A stretch of 64,000 nucleotides of DNA, from positions 45,015,065 through 45,079,064 of the forward strand of contig OX411555.1 in the NCBI GenBank assembly GCA_948146395.1. The letters are read 5' to 3'. This document shows, piece after piece, positions 1-10,336 of this stretch. Within the stretch, counting starts at the first letter, position 1. Every line of letters starts with the position of its first letter. Below the pieces are notes generated by a model. That model was not told the origin of the DNA. It did not search any database and saw only the letters and a list, made by a program, of their open reading frames with translations. The translations under genes were made by a program, and so were the position numbers. The DNA comes from Fragum whitleyi. Lineage: Eukaryota > Mollusca > Bivalvia > Cardiida > Cardiidae.

Positions 1-622
1 CCGCAAAATTGATGAAATCGATATTCGGGACTAGCCTCACTTTCACTTTCGTCCAATATAGCTTGCCTCGTTTTCATCGTACAATATAGGTTGCCTCGAT
101 TTGGAAAAAAAAACGTATTGCACAGTAGCCTCATTCTGGTTGTGCAATATAGATCTAGATATTTCACTCTCACGTGATGCAAAATAAGCGACGTCATTGG
201 TCTAAACTATTTAGGTGTGAAATAAATATCCATTATGACCCGATCGAAATTCTGAAATTAGTTTTTTACCCTCTTCTGGGTGTAAAAAAGTATTAAAATA
301 TTTTTTTCTGGGTTTAAAATCTATAAAAAAAAAAGTAATGATATTGACGTAGGGAGAATTTCACCGAAAGCGAAGCGCGTCATTTTAGCACGTGGGTTAT
401 ATTACGTCAAAAGAATCAACGTTCGAGCTAAAGATGACGTTGAATAGAAAATGGGCGGAGCTATCTGTGTAACAGTAAAAAACACATGACATATGAATTA
501 TATTGCGAATAAAAGTCTAAGTAATTTCTCCTTATTTCATATATATACGTTTTACGCCATCGTGCTATAATTCTACTTCTACCTTATGTAGGAATATTAA
601 GGGGACATCATGGCAGGAGGAG
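1..622. other. Intergenic, repeat-derived
   Basis: No coding region seen. About 405-490 contains a stretch (GGGCGGAGCTATCTGTGT and flanks) that recurs in reverse orientation near 24095-24190, so at least this part is an interspersed repeat. The remainder is AT-rich with short poly-A runs. Confidence 0.5.
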
Positions 623-1552
623 TTATCTGCTGATCGATTCCGATACAACAACGTTAAAAATTTCAAGTCTCATCGCTTCCACTTTGGCAGTCCATCTTCG
701 ATTTTTCCTCGGGAACATTTTCATTATTTCATACCGACATTCTTTGAACCAAATAACGTAAAGGATGGGGTCCACAACTGCGGAGATCAGATAAACGAAA
801 TCAAGCGCCAACACGCTACCCTGATGCGAGAAAATGCTGTATAAAATAAGCATGGAATAACAAATTGACAACACATATGTGGATAGTATGTATAGCAGAA
901 CTATACTAGTCGATTTGTATCTCAGCAGTGATTTTAGTGTTTTAAGGCAGTTTTGGGGTCCTTCAGGGGTCAGCTTTGTACGTTCGATCATATAAACTTT
1001 AATATAACATGCCGTAGATGTGGTTAGTGTCATAAAGATGACAAGTGCATGAATGGTTTGGGATACCTGTCTACAATCTTCCATAGTTTCTAATAATGAC
1101 GAAGTAGGTCTAAATTTGGAACAAAACACGAATCTCATTAATACATAGAGAGATATGTAAATGAACCAAAATGCAGATACGATTATTTTTACCCATTTTG
1201 CTGTTACAGATCGAACGTAGAAGTATGGCGCCGAAAATACTATCAGTCTTTCTAGCGACATTATGCTTATTGTCAGGAATCCTGAAGTTACAAACATTAT
1301 TCCAAATATTTGTACGGAAACTTGGAACTCGAATACATGTATTATCCGACGTAGAATGAGGCACAATATTCCAGAAATGTCAAATACGAGTAACCCACTG
1401 TGTAAGAAACGAGCAGTCTCAGGTGTTGTTCGAGTACGTCTCATAGCAACCAAAGCAACAATGGAAAATACCAGAACGACACAGCCAGCTACTGTTGTTA
1501 GAGTCCTGTAGACGGGATTCCGGAATATTTCCTCCTCTTTTGTAAAGTTCAT
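623..1552 (-). CDS. Rhodopsin-class (class A-like) seven-transmembrane receptor, orphan
   Basis: Predicted 309-aa plasma-membrane receptor; ligand unknown. I start at the Met of MNFTKEEE (1552) because a good 3' splice site (polypyrimidine tract then TTTTCAG, ending at 1564) lies 11 nt upstream, and the paralogue at 13681 has the same arrangement 13 nt upstream. The longer open frame to 1594 would run through that intron end. Seven hydrophobic segments are visible: about residues 15-40, 50-73, 80-110, 120-145, 170-195, 215-240 and 250-275. The DRY position after TM3 reads ERL and the NPxxY position in TM7 reads DPILY, followed by a basic tail (FKECRYEIMK). An N-glycosylation site (NFT) sits at the N-terminus. 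The usual TM3-top Cys and the TM6 CWxP motif are not evident. Codons 2 onward form a single exon. Class A relationship is inferred from TM3/TM7 motifs; subfamily not recognised. Confidence 0.82.
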   Translation of the reverse strand: MNFTKEEEIFRNPVYRTLTTVAGCVVLVFSIVALVAMRRTRTTPETARFLHSGLLVFDISGILCLILRRIIHVFEFQVSVQIFGIMFVTSGFLTISIMSLERLIVFSAPYFYVRSVTAKWVKIIVSAFWFIYISLYVLMRFVFCSKFRPTSSLLETMEDCRQVSQTIHALVIFMTLTTSTACYIKVYMIERTKLTPEGPQNCLKTLKSLLRYKSTSIVLLYILSTYVLSICYSMLILYSIFSHQGSVLALDFVYLISAVVDPILYVIWFKECRYEIMKMFPRKNRRWTAKVEAMRLEIFNVVVSESISR

Positions 1553-2118
1553 TCTAGAGACGGCTGAAAAGAAGGTGAAAGCTAGGAAACACACAGTTTA
1601 ACGTGCCATGCTGACACCTGAAGGTTCGTCGACACCCGAGCGGATATTCCTGGAGTAGTGTAAGTATTTTATCAATTTTAACGAAAAAAAAATAAATTCA
1701 ATAGATAAAAATACATTTCATAATTTATCATTCAAATACAACAAAGTCAACACAGGACAACATTTGTTGACCAGAATGCATTTATAAGTGATATAAGCGA
1801 TTGGATTTGTTTTAAAATATACTATAAATAGCCAGAGAGCCTCTGTAAGCTGAAATATACTGGCGTTGTCCAGTGACGGGTAAGAACAATAGCGTTTTAT
1901 CTTTTTTCGACACCCCAGTCGATTTCCAATCGCTAGAAATATATTGGGTGTCGTGTTATCATTTTTGAGATGAACATTTGATTGCCATGCGTGTAAAGGA
2001 TACATCAATTCTTAGATATAATTCCAATAAATGGACTATCGTCAGGTAGTATGAGAAATAATGAGTATGAAACCTAAAAACATACATATCGACCTGCACG
2101 TGTGGCTAGAACTCGTGT

Positions 2119-2160
<42 letters not shown>

Positions 2161-2340
2161 TTGTTGTTGTTGTTTTCTTTTTCTTTTTTCAAAATAATTC
2201 CTTCCTAAAGGTAAATAGATTGATCCTTCATCTTAGACAGTGCTACCAGTTGAAATGAATGGGTTTTTTTTAAATAGATAAAATACTTACATTAATGTCG
2301 ATTTTATCTCGGAAACATCCGTTCGGCTATTGCCGATCCT
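1553..2340. other. Upstream region of receptor with poly-T/GTT tract
   Basis: Contains the inferred 3' splice site of a 5'-UTR intron (acceptor AG at 1565-1564, minus strand). A 40-bp T run at 2120-2159 is followed by a short GTT repeat. No other gene seen. Confidence 0.5.
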
Positions 2341-2800
2341 TCAAGTGCCAACGTGGCACGTTATACACCACTCGGGAACCCTCCGCGATTCTACGAAATA
2401 GACCTCGGAAATAATAAGGGCGCAGCCATGAAAGCGCGTCGTTTCGCACGTTGGTAAAAATGACGCCACAAACATCAACGATGACGCTAAGGATGACGTG
2501 GCATAAAACAAGATCAACGAAAAAATAAAAGTGGGCAAATTATAATGTGTTACTGCGTTTTGTCAAAGACACTGCGTTTTGTTATCAAATTATGATATGC
2601 CCAAAAGATCACCACAGGCGATCAGAAAGAATGGACAAAATTTGACTTTCTTCAAGCGTATTGAATAACTTAAGCACCAGAAGCCGAATTACCTAAAAAT
2701 GACCCAAAATTACTACACTGACGTCCGAGGTACATTTCCGTTTACGGAAAAGTCCGAGCGTTGTTCCGAATGGTTATACACAGTAGGAAATCTTCAACTC
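2341..2800. repeat. Hairpin-centred inverted-repeat element, copy 1
   Basis: Same family as copies at 39480-39890, 57595-57690, 60130-61790 and 61770-62282. Shared blocks in order: GGGAACCCTC and TTCTACGRAATAGACCTCGG, a GTGGGC block, a hairpin built on AAACGCAGT/ACTGCGTTTTG, then TTACTACACT, a GTCCGAGGTAC block and GAGCGTTGTTCCGAATG. The hairpin is the element centre. No coding capacity, so probably a non-autonomous transposon. Confidence 0.65.
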
Positions 2801-3180
2801 GTTATGACCCGTCAGGCGTAAGAGGGATCATCTTGGAACTCCGTAAAATGAACATTTTAAAAAGGCATTGGGTCAAGCTGAGGTCAACTAGAAGGCAAAT
2901 CTCGAAAGAAATTGAACCGTTCTGCATGATAACCTGATTGAATGACGTCACTTGGTAATTTCAGTTGTCTAGCCAAAATACTACAAGACAATTTTTTTTA
3001 ATTAATCCGATTCCAAAGAATTTGATTTGAAGACATTCAATTTAATGTGCGTTAAAAGTGGCAGCAAAATATTGAAGAAAACTTAAAAAAAAAAGGGGGT
3101 GGCATTTATCAGGAAATAACTTTGAAAAAGATAAAAAAAAATGCCCTATTTTTCAGACGTTTGATTTAGAATTAAATGCT

Positions 3181-3300
3181 TTTCCAAATTTTAATCAATG
3201 TGTCTCACTTTTTCCTTCTTAATTACTTAAAGTGCATTAAAATTTTGGCCTGCTCCGTTTTTCCCAAATTTTTCCTTCTTAATTACTTAAAGTGCATTAA
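3181..3300. repeat. 60-bp tandem duplication (partial)
   Basis: The last 30 or so bases of two adjacent 60-bp blocks are identical (TTTCCTTCTTAATTACTTAA and onward). The surrounding 2801-3717 holds no gene. A diverged relative of the 3718 element begins near 2804. Confidence 0.7.
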
Positions 3301-3717
3301 TTTTTTGTCTGCAGGAAAATGGTAACACAAGACGGTCAAAGCATGAATTTCTTTATGGGAAAACTATTTAATTGTCTTGTTTTATTAATGACAAATATTG
3401 CATTTTTTTAAAACTGGATTTTAAGTCTGTTTTCAATTCTTATAATCAGTTAGGCAGGTTTTCTTCGAGAACGGATCACTCATATTGAAAGGAAAAACAC
3501 ACACTCAGTATTCAGAAAATCCGCCATTAAAAAAAGTGTCGCTGGGTCGTTCGTAACTTCGGCTTAAATAAACTCGCTTACTGACGATTTTCTATTTTAT
3601 TTGAGCATGTGCGTGACATTACCGACAATTTCAAATTTGCGTAAAGCAAACAGTCTAGCCAGCCTTTGCATACGCACAGTCTGGCAACAGTTATCCCTTT
3701 GCGCCCCTTAGATAGAT

Positions 3718-3967
3718 ATGTGACCCGTCACGCGAAAAGGGACCATTCGGGGATTCTGTAAGATGAATAATTGAAAAAGAGATTTGATCTAGCATAGGTC
3801 AACCAGAAGCCGCATTTCAAGAATTCTTTCACTGGAAGGTAGATTGGTCATTCTAGATTCAGAAAATAAGCACATGGCGAAGAGTTTCGACGCAATTGGC
3901 GCAGTCTGACTAGGGTCGACACTTTACGCGTTACCCAGACGGTCCCTTTTCGCGTGACGGGTCACAT
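3718..3967. mobile_element. 250-bp MITE with 26-27-bp perfect terminal inverted repeats
   Basis: 3719-3744 and 3941-3966 are perfect inverted repeats beginning TGTGACCCGTCACGCG. No reading frame of significance inside. No clear target duplication, so the superfamily is unassigned. An old relative lies at 41750-42000, sharing the internal CTAGATTCAGAAAAT-type block. Confidence 0.8.
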
Positions 3968-4346
3968 GGTTTAACCCTTTTTCAGGCGGTCTAGAAATAT
4001 TCTTATTATATTCTTGGTTGTCAGCAAGGCTCAATAATTGTACATTGCGTGCACGTGGAATTGTTGGCAATGTCAGACACATGCTCATTTTATGAGAAAA
4101 ATCTTTTGGGGTCAAACTGCCATCAGTCATTGTTCTAGAAGTTTCGTATAATAAAATACTTCGTATCTTTTAGAATAAATAATGAATAAATTGCCTTCAA
4201 TAGCAATCTTAAAGCCTCTTATATTCAAACGACAATGAGATAACGATGTAATTCAATACAAATAATTTTCTTTTATTCATAGAACGCTTTCATAATTGGC
4301 AATAGGGATTAGAGCTTTGTGTAATTGTCTGCGTACAGAAGCTAGA

Positions 4347-4475
4347 CCAACTCCACGTTCAGGATGAGAAAACGATGCTTACTTTGCATTTTTTACCCCG
4401 CTTTGCACGCAAGTGCATGTGCAAAGCGATTGCAAATTAGCAAACAGTTCGCTCTGTTTTCTCATCCTGAACCCA
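4347..4475. repeat. Palindromic GCAAAGCGGG-type repeat, copy 1
   Basis: Outer arms GTTCAGGATGAGAAAACG / TTTTCTCATCCTGAAC enclose inner arms CGCTTTGCACGC / GTGCAAAGCG. Other members are at 5020-5160, 8119-8236, 22142-22268, 23514-23652, 23891-23992, 58008-58122 and 59272-59332. Confidence 0.7.
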
Positions 4476-4570
4476 GGTCCGAATAAGAGTCTAGTGACCC
4501 GTCGAACAAAAAGATGAAAAAGACCATATTTTGTATATTTATCATTAGAGTATATTATCCAGATTTTCCC

Positions 4571-4896
4571 CTGGCATGGCGGAGCCTAAGTAACGGGTCG
4601 ATGCACTTTAAGTTAAGGTAAATCAGTTTTTATTAATTATCATTTACTTCTTAAGATAGTCAATATGATTAACTTGGGACCGTAAATCGTAGGTTGGTAA
4701 CCAAACCCTCGTAGCTTCAGCTTATCTAAGCTGAAGTTACGGGGCTTTGGTAACCCAACGCTTCTTCAAGCACGTGAATCCTTTTGATTTTAGGATACAT
4801 TTATTTGCGCGCGTTCACGATTTTTTCCGACTAACTTTTCATAGAACCCAATAGTTATTCGCCAAATTACGTCACGGCTAAGCCCCGCCCTGCCAG
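4571..4896. mobile_element. MITE with CTGGCAGGGCGG-type terminal inverted repeats, copy 1
   Basis: Ends CTGGCATGGCGGAGCCTA and TAAGCCCCGCCCTGCCAG are inverted repeats. An internal hairpin at about 4686-4752 (TAGCTTCAGCTT / AAGCTGAAGTTA) is enclosed by GGTAACC. A second full copy is at 17414-17704 and a partial one at 63165-63330. Non-coding. Confidence 0.75.
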
Positions 4897-5019
4897 TTCA
4901 TTAATACTGCAGAATACATGTCTATTAAGTTCTGGGTTATTTGACACGTACCTAAGCTTTTCGCCTGTTCTGGATATAATTCAGATTTAATTTTCTATTT
5001 TAGCATCGAAAATGAATCT

Positions 5020-5160
5020 GTCACTGCGTTCAGAATGCAAAAAACGTTTAGCAACTATACCCCGCTTTGAACGTGCACATATATGGCAAAGACGGGTACT
5101 TTTTCTTAAATGTATGACGTTATGCCATATACTGCCCTCCGCTCAGGATAACAAAACGGC
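5020..5160. repeat. GCAAAGCGGG-type repeat, copy 2 (decayed)
   Basis: Contains GCGTTCAGAATGCAAAA, CCCCGCTTTGAACGTGCAC and GCTCAGGATAACAAAAC in the family order. Confidence 0.55.
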
Positions 5161-5394
5161 GTGAAAAACAATTCTTCGCATGTCCATCTATTTTACATAT
5201 AAAGTCAATATTTTACTCGCTAACCTTACGATGCACAGAGAAACCGTAACCGAAATGTTGCTGAACCCGAGCGGCAATATTTTAAAAAAAGGCCAGTACA
5301 TCATTTTTAAAATATTGGCCTCGAATACCCGGATGCCGGTAAGGGTAATGTTCCTACCCATATCCTGAACAATAACCCGTTACCCGTCTATCAA

Positions 5395-6060
5395 TAGGCA
5401 CTTTGTACCTTTGGAGAGCAAATTTAGAAAAGAATTGAAGACTGTTTAAAACAGTCTTCAATTCTTTTCTGAAGTTGATACCTAGATGGTCCTACGGATT
5501 TACATCAGATAGTTTTGAGAGTCCTGACTACTTATTTGCGAGTCATGTACTCGCAACAACTGCACCCTTTAAAATTTTATCTTATAACTGTACAAATATC
5601 TGTGTGATAACATCCCGTATGATATTTTTTATGATATCACATAGTTATTTTTAGAACATGATGTAATGTGATTATTTTTAGAAACTTGCATTTCAGTTAG
5701 AAACAACGACGAAAACAAGACAAATAGAGGTTATAAGATAAATATAATACGTTCTTAGTGTATTGTATGAAAAAAATATCAAACTCGGTTGTGAGAATTG
5801 ATAATTGTCTCGGCAGAGCCTCGACAATTTCCAATTCTCCCAACCTCGTTAGATATTTTTTTTCATATAATACACTAAGTACGTATTATATATATATCAG
5901 AATTTGCATTTTCTATTCCCTTTTACAGAAATTCTGGATCTTCCTTTGTTTTAGTTAATGAATATATGAACAGTAATCATCGGGTCCTCGAGTACCCGCA
6001 GGTAACTAGATCTTGGGTACTCAGGTACAAAAGTTCTACTCGTCCCAGATCAATACCTCT
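5395..6060 (-). repeat. Repeat R copy interrupted by a foldback element
   Basis: Flanks (about 5395-5565 and 5920-6060) match, in reverse orientation, blocks at 40450-40800 (ligase intron 3) and 21200-21690. Shared words include AAAGAATT, GACTACTTATTTGC, GAAATTCTGGATC and GTACTCGAGTACCCG-type motifs. A near-perfect hairpin at about 5424-5471 (GAATTGAAGACTG / CAGTCTTCAATTC) lies in the left part. Confidence 0.6.
5567..5905. mobile_element. Foldback element F, copy 1
   Basis: About 65-bp arms (TTGTATGAAAAAAATATC...GATATTTTTTTTCATA) meet at a small loop TCTCGGCAGAGCCTCGA. An asymmetric arm of some 180 bp carries TATGATATTTTTTATGATAT. Further copies: 30328-30655, 31690-32012, 35268-35500 (partial) and 36480-36800. 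Confidence 0.75.
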
Positions 6061-6094
6061 GCTTTAAAATATCCAAATCTGAACATAATTTTTA

Positions 6095-6253
6095 AGGTAG
6101 TGGACCCGTAATAGTTCCGCAAAATTTCGGAACGCATCATCTTTCACAATGTTAACCGAGGTTCCAATAGAAATCATAAGAAACATCGGTTAACTATGTT
6201 AAAATGTTAAAGAATTCCAAAATGTAACGTAACTTTTTCGGGTCCAATAGCTT
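6095..6253. mobile_element. TTAA-associated MITE T, copy 1
   Basis: Ends GGACCCGTAATAGTTCCGC and a related CGGGTCC end form terminal inverted repeats of about 40 bp. TTAA lies at or near both ends, consistent with a piggyBac/Kolobok-type MITE. Other copies: 7348-7512, 14751-14914, 50128-50279. Confidence 0.65.
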
Positions 6254-6613
6254 AAAATTGAAATGCGTTTATTTCGTACAAAAATGTTTCCATGGACTTC
6301 ACTGACTGAACCAAAGTTGTAAAATGTTCCACCGAATTTATTTTACTTATTGTTGATATCAAGTGTGTAAATATGTTCTAGTTTATGATTTGGTGTAATA
6401 CCTTAATGTATCATTGTTCAATTTATCTCCACAAGGAGGAAATAAAAGAAATGAGTAAATATGATGATTATTATTATCAATACAATCATCATTATTATAT
6501 TCCATTTCAGATGATTGACATATGCTGGATCTTGTTTATTTATATATTTTGATAATTTTTATAAATTTATTTATTTATTTATTGATCTAGTTATTTATAT
6601 ATGTATATATGTA

Positions 6614-6616
6614 TAT

Positions 6617-6695
<79 letters not shown>

Positions 6696-6740
6696 TTCAT
6701 CCATTTATTTATTCATCCATTTATTTATTATTCATTTATT
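6614..6740. repeat. (ATTT)n microsatellite
   Basis: About 30 TTTA/ATTT units, degrading at the right end to TCATCCATTTA units. The open frames that run through it (LFIY repeats) are artefacts of the tetranucleotide. Confidence 0.95.
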
Positions 6741-7347
6741 TTTCATTTCGCGTAATTCTCATATCTATGGTTCTGTTATTTAGACACACCTCATACACCA
6801 AGTTGCCCGTCTAACCCTTTTCTATATAAAAAGAACAGATAACCGGTAAATGACTTCAACACAGAGAAAGAAAGACAAATATTCACAAAAGGAATAAACA
6901 AATTTACCTCTTTATAAGTTGAAAGGCTAACTCTCCAGGATGTGTGGTCGTTTTAAAGTTCAGCTTAGCAATGACTCTCCGTTTCTATATTTGCCATAAT
7001 TGGATTCTTGAAAGATCAAAAAAAGTCTATAAATTCTGTATAATTGTCATTTCCTGTGATAATTACACTTTCGCAGAGAAAATCTTTAAATAAATCACCA
7101 ACAGGTTACAAAGGTTCAGCCCTTGGTTCAGGGTACAAAAACGTTTGCGATCGTTTGTACACGTGCATAGTTTGGTATCATCTTATAAAAAAGGTTTTAA
7201 TCTTGAACGGATGGCAGAAGCTAGTTCTTTTATCAAGTTATTTGAGGCGCATTCTACCTCAACAATGAAATTAAAAAAAAATCGATCGTTTATAACAGAT
7301 CTATTCTTATCCTGTCCATTCCAAAAACACATAACTCAGCTTAAATT

Positions 7348-7512
7348 AGGGCAGTGGATCCGCAATAAATCCGCAACATTTCGTAACTCATGATCTTTCA
7401 GATGTTTACCGAGTTTTTTCTAATGAAATCATTAGGAAACCTCGCTTAACATTTTGAAAGTTCGTGACACCTGAAACGTGGCGGAACTTCTTCGGGTCTA
7501 CTACCTTAACTG
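7348..7512. mobile_element. TTAA-associated MITE T, copy 2
   Basis: Begins near GGCAGTGGATCCGCAATA and ends CGGGTCTACTACC followed by TTAA, with the family's internal GAAATCATTAGGAAACCTCG block. Confidence 0.6.
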
Positions 7513-7594
7513 TAGTTACTACGAACGCTAAGTCAGGTGTCACACGGGAAGAGACGGTCCAGAAATAGAGAGGATATTGAATGAGTGGTCATGG

Positions 7595-7695
7595 AATACC
7601 GAATTTATTAAACGAATCATCTATAAACAGATAAAAACGAGGCTGTGCCGAGTTTTTATCCGTTTATAGATGACGAGTTTAATAAATTCGGTATT
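7595..7695. repeat. Long near-perfect hairpin
   Basis: Arms ATACCGAATTTATTAAAC and GTTTAATAAATTCGGTAT, continuing through TCTATAAACAGATAAAAAC / GTTTTTATCCGTTTATAGA to a loop GAGGCTGTGCCGA. One arm recurs at about 34994-35060. Non-coding. Confidence 0.85.
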
Positions 7696-8018
7696 TTATG
7701 AGCACAAATTCTATATTCTATTTATAATATGACCCGATTTTTTCTCAAAAATCGCCAAGATTCTGTCAATTCAACATTTCAAATTTCCCGCGAAACTTAA
7801 ATCACCGTTTAAAATTGACGTCACAAAGATACATTATGACGTAATTTTCGCGGTTACAAAATAGCGTCGCTTTTCGTTCTGAGCTCATTCTGAGCTCATT
7901 TGCATAGTTATTCCACTAGTGTAATAACACCCGTGTACTATCAAAAATATTCAACGGGTTTATTTCACTTCCGCGACGTAGGTCATATTTTAATTTCGAT
8001 ATATGTAACTCGTCACGA

Positions 8019-8236
8019 GGGCCCGAGGTTATAAAACTTTTTCTCATTCTCAACTCAAGATTTTCTCAAATTTCAACGTGGGATTTTTCAACATTTCACT
8101 TTATCCGAAAACGAAGTTGCCGTACAATGCACCAACCGTACGTTTAGGATGTAAAAAGAATAATGAAAGGGTTTGTGAGCGTTTAGAAATTTCTTCCCGC
8201 TTTGCCGCTTTGCGTAGAGTACTATTGCAGAGCGGG
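8019..8236. repeat. Fragment of CCCGAGGTTATAAA element and GCAAAGCGGG repeat copy 3
   Basis: About 8019-8080 matches the left end of the 55057-55293 element. About 8119-8236 matches the GCAAAGCGGG-type repeat (CCCGCTTTGC / GCAGAGCGGG). No gene in 7704-8860 otherwise. Confidence 0.5.
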
Positions 8237-8867
8237 ATACCAATTATACCGACGTTTTAACAACTATTTCATCTTGAACTTGAAAGGTCTTTCCACTTTT
8301 TACGACTGCCATGGGACAAAAATACTTAGAAGAACAAGCAATTTCCTCATTTTTAACGATGTTTACTTTCATGAAAGAAACAAGATATTATTTTTCTAAG
8401 TTTTACCAACATACAGGTAATATAGCAATGATTGTGATCAAATCGTTCTGAATCATTCAATCGGCGCTCCATTCATTCATTCATTCATTCATTCTAAACA
8501 TTCAGTAAAATTAGCCAAAATGCCCCAAACCCATTCGAAAATACTTCGAAATCGATCGAAATGATCGCAAAATTCACTCAAAACGATCAAATCATTCTTT
8601 GTTTTTATTTGTTCGTGTAGATTTTAAAGTGTCTACTTTGACTCTCCATCAGAAAAGAAAATTTTATTTTATTAAAGGGGTATAAAATATCGCTATTTTC
8701 GTCCAATTGGACGAAATTAGCGATATTGTATTACCTCCCTTTAATTTTGTTCAAAACTCACTATTCCAAAATTATCCAATTTCATTCCAAAATCTTTCAC
8801 CTTTTCAATTACACGATCATGTAGATGGTTTTCTACACTGACTTCTTACCATTTGGACTGGTGTCTA

Positions 8868-9147
8868 CGTTTTAGTTGTAGTGCGAAGGACTATCATTTA
8901 AAAGGTCCCGGGTTCGATTCCCGACGGCGGCACTAAGTCTTTCTGACTTTTTGTCTTCCACCAATGGGTTGATAACCGAAGACCTATGTGAGATAGCAGC
9001 TTGAAGGCTAGGAAAGGATGTAATGGTTGTACTGGTTTGAGAAATACTAGAAATCCATTGTAAGATACTCCAGCCGCCGCGATATAACTGAAAGATTGGT
9101 GAAAGCGGCGTTAAACAAAACCCCATTCAAACAAACTAATTGAACTT
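8868..9147 (+). repeat. tRNA-derived SINE, copy 1
   Basis: A B-box-like GGTTCGATTCCCG at about 8910 follows a weak A-box region. The body shows ACCAATGGGTTGATAA, TATGTGAGATAGCAGC, AGGCTAGGAAAGG and the tail GCGGCGTTAAAC. GTGTCTA at 8861-8867 and 9148-9154 is a candidate target duplication. Confidence 0.75.
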
Positions 9148-9177
9148 GTGTCTATGTCTTTGTCGCCTGACCAGGAA

Positions 9178-9240
9178 TTAATTGCTTTGAATATTTTCAG
9201 ACATAAAAATGTTGAAAAATTCCATTCTCATCGTCTCTGG
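9178..9240 (-). pseudogene. Duplicated C-terminal tail fragment of the receptor gene
   Basis: On the minus strand 9240-9178 reads ETMRMEFFNIFMSENIQSN then stop, closely matching the last residues of the receptor ending at 9410 (ETMRMEIFNIVVAENIQRN). The duplicated block includes flanking TCTATGTCTTTG sequence and is separated from the original by a minisatellite. It cannot encode a receptor alone. Confidence 0.8.
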
Positions 9241-9390
9241 TGGACTGGTGTCTATTGCCATTTTGACTGGTGTCTATTGCCATTTGGACTGGTGTCTATT
9301 GCCATTTTGACTGGTGTCTATTGCCATTTGGACTGGTGTCTTTTGCCATTTTGACTGGTGTCTATTGCGATTTGGACTGATGTCTATGTC
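9241..9390. repeat. 22-bp minisatellite
   Basis: About six to seven copies of the unit CTGGTGTCTATTGCCATTT plus TGA or GGA. Units alternate TTTTGA and TTTGGA. A stray unit precedes the SINE at about 8850, showing the array was once contiguous with that sequence. Confidence 0.9.
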
Positions 9391-10336
9391 TTTGCCGCCG
9401 ATTAAGGGATTAATTCCTTTGAATATTTTCCGCCACAACAATGTTGAAAATTTCCATTCTCATCGTCTCTAGTTTGTCACTAAATCTTGCACTCTTCCCA
9501 AGAAAGATTTTCATAATTTCATAGCGGCATTCTTTAAACCAAATAACGTAAAGAATCGGATCGGATATTGATGACGCAATGCTGATCAGATCATACGTCA
9601 CAGTTCTGCTCAGTTCGAAATTTTGTGCACTTTTTACCAGTATAAAAGTAATGATAGCCATCGCGTATATCGCAACAAGATTAAGAAGTACAATACTCGT
9701 CCTTTTGTAATGAAATAACGCTTTAAGTATTCTTGAACATCCTTTTGATTCGTTGCCAATGTTTTTGGTTCTCTCTATCCGGTATATTTGCACATAACAT
9801 ATAAGCGATGTTACCAATGTTACTAATGCAATAGTTATATGAACAAACATAAACGCGTCTTCACAGGTATTTGCAAGTCCAACTAGTGAGGAGGTTGAGC
9901 GTAAAGTTTGACACATTCCAAGTCTTGAAATAAGGTATATCGTCAAATAACAGATCCAAAAGCTACAGACACTTATTTTAACTTTTGTCGAAGTAACGCA
10001 TCTTACACATGGGCGTAGACACGGGTGCGGCAGGTGCGGCATTCGCCGCACCAATAATTGTCGTAGATGCGGCATGCCGCACCAATAATTGCCGTAGTCT
10101 ACTACTAGATGCGGCATGCCGCTACAATAAAACTTGATTATGTTGACCGCTAAGTGACTGAAAATGTATGTGAGCATATAACGGATGAATAAAACGTTTA
10201 TAAAACATGATGTCTTTTAGTTCTTTTAATCCACCATACACAACGAAATGCCAGCATCCTGGGATGACTCATCAATAATCTAAACTTCCAAGCGTCTGTA
10301 GAATGGTAATTCTGTTTACTTCCGTTTTCTGTTGAT

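Noticed and set aside
6515..6814. Open frames rich in LFIY repeats
   Set aside because: They are translations of the (ATTT)n microsatellite.
9148..9354. Frame with repeated WCLLPF/VYCHFD units
   Set aside because: Translation of the 22-bp minisatellite, whose unit is not a multiple of three; no gene context.
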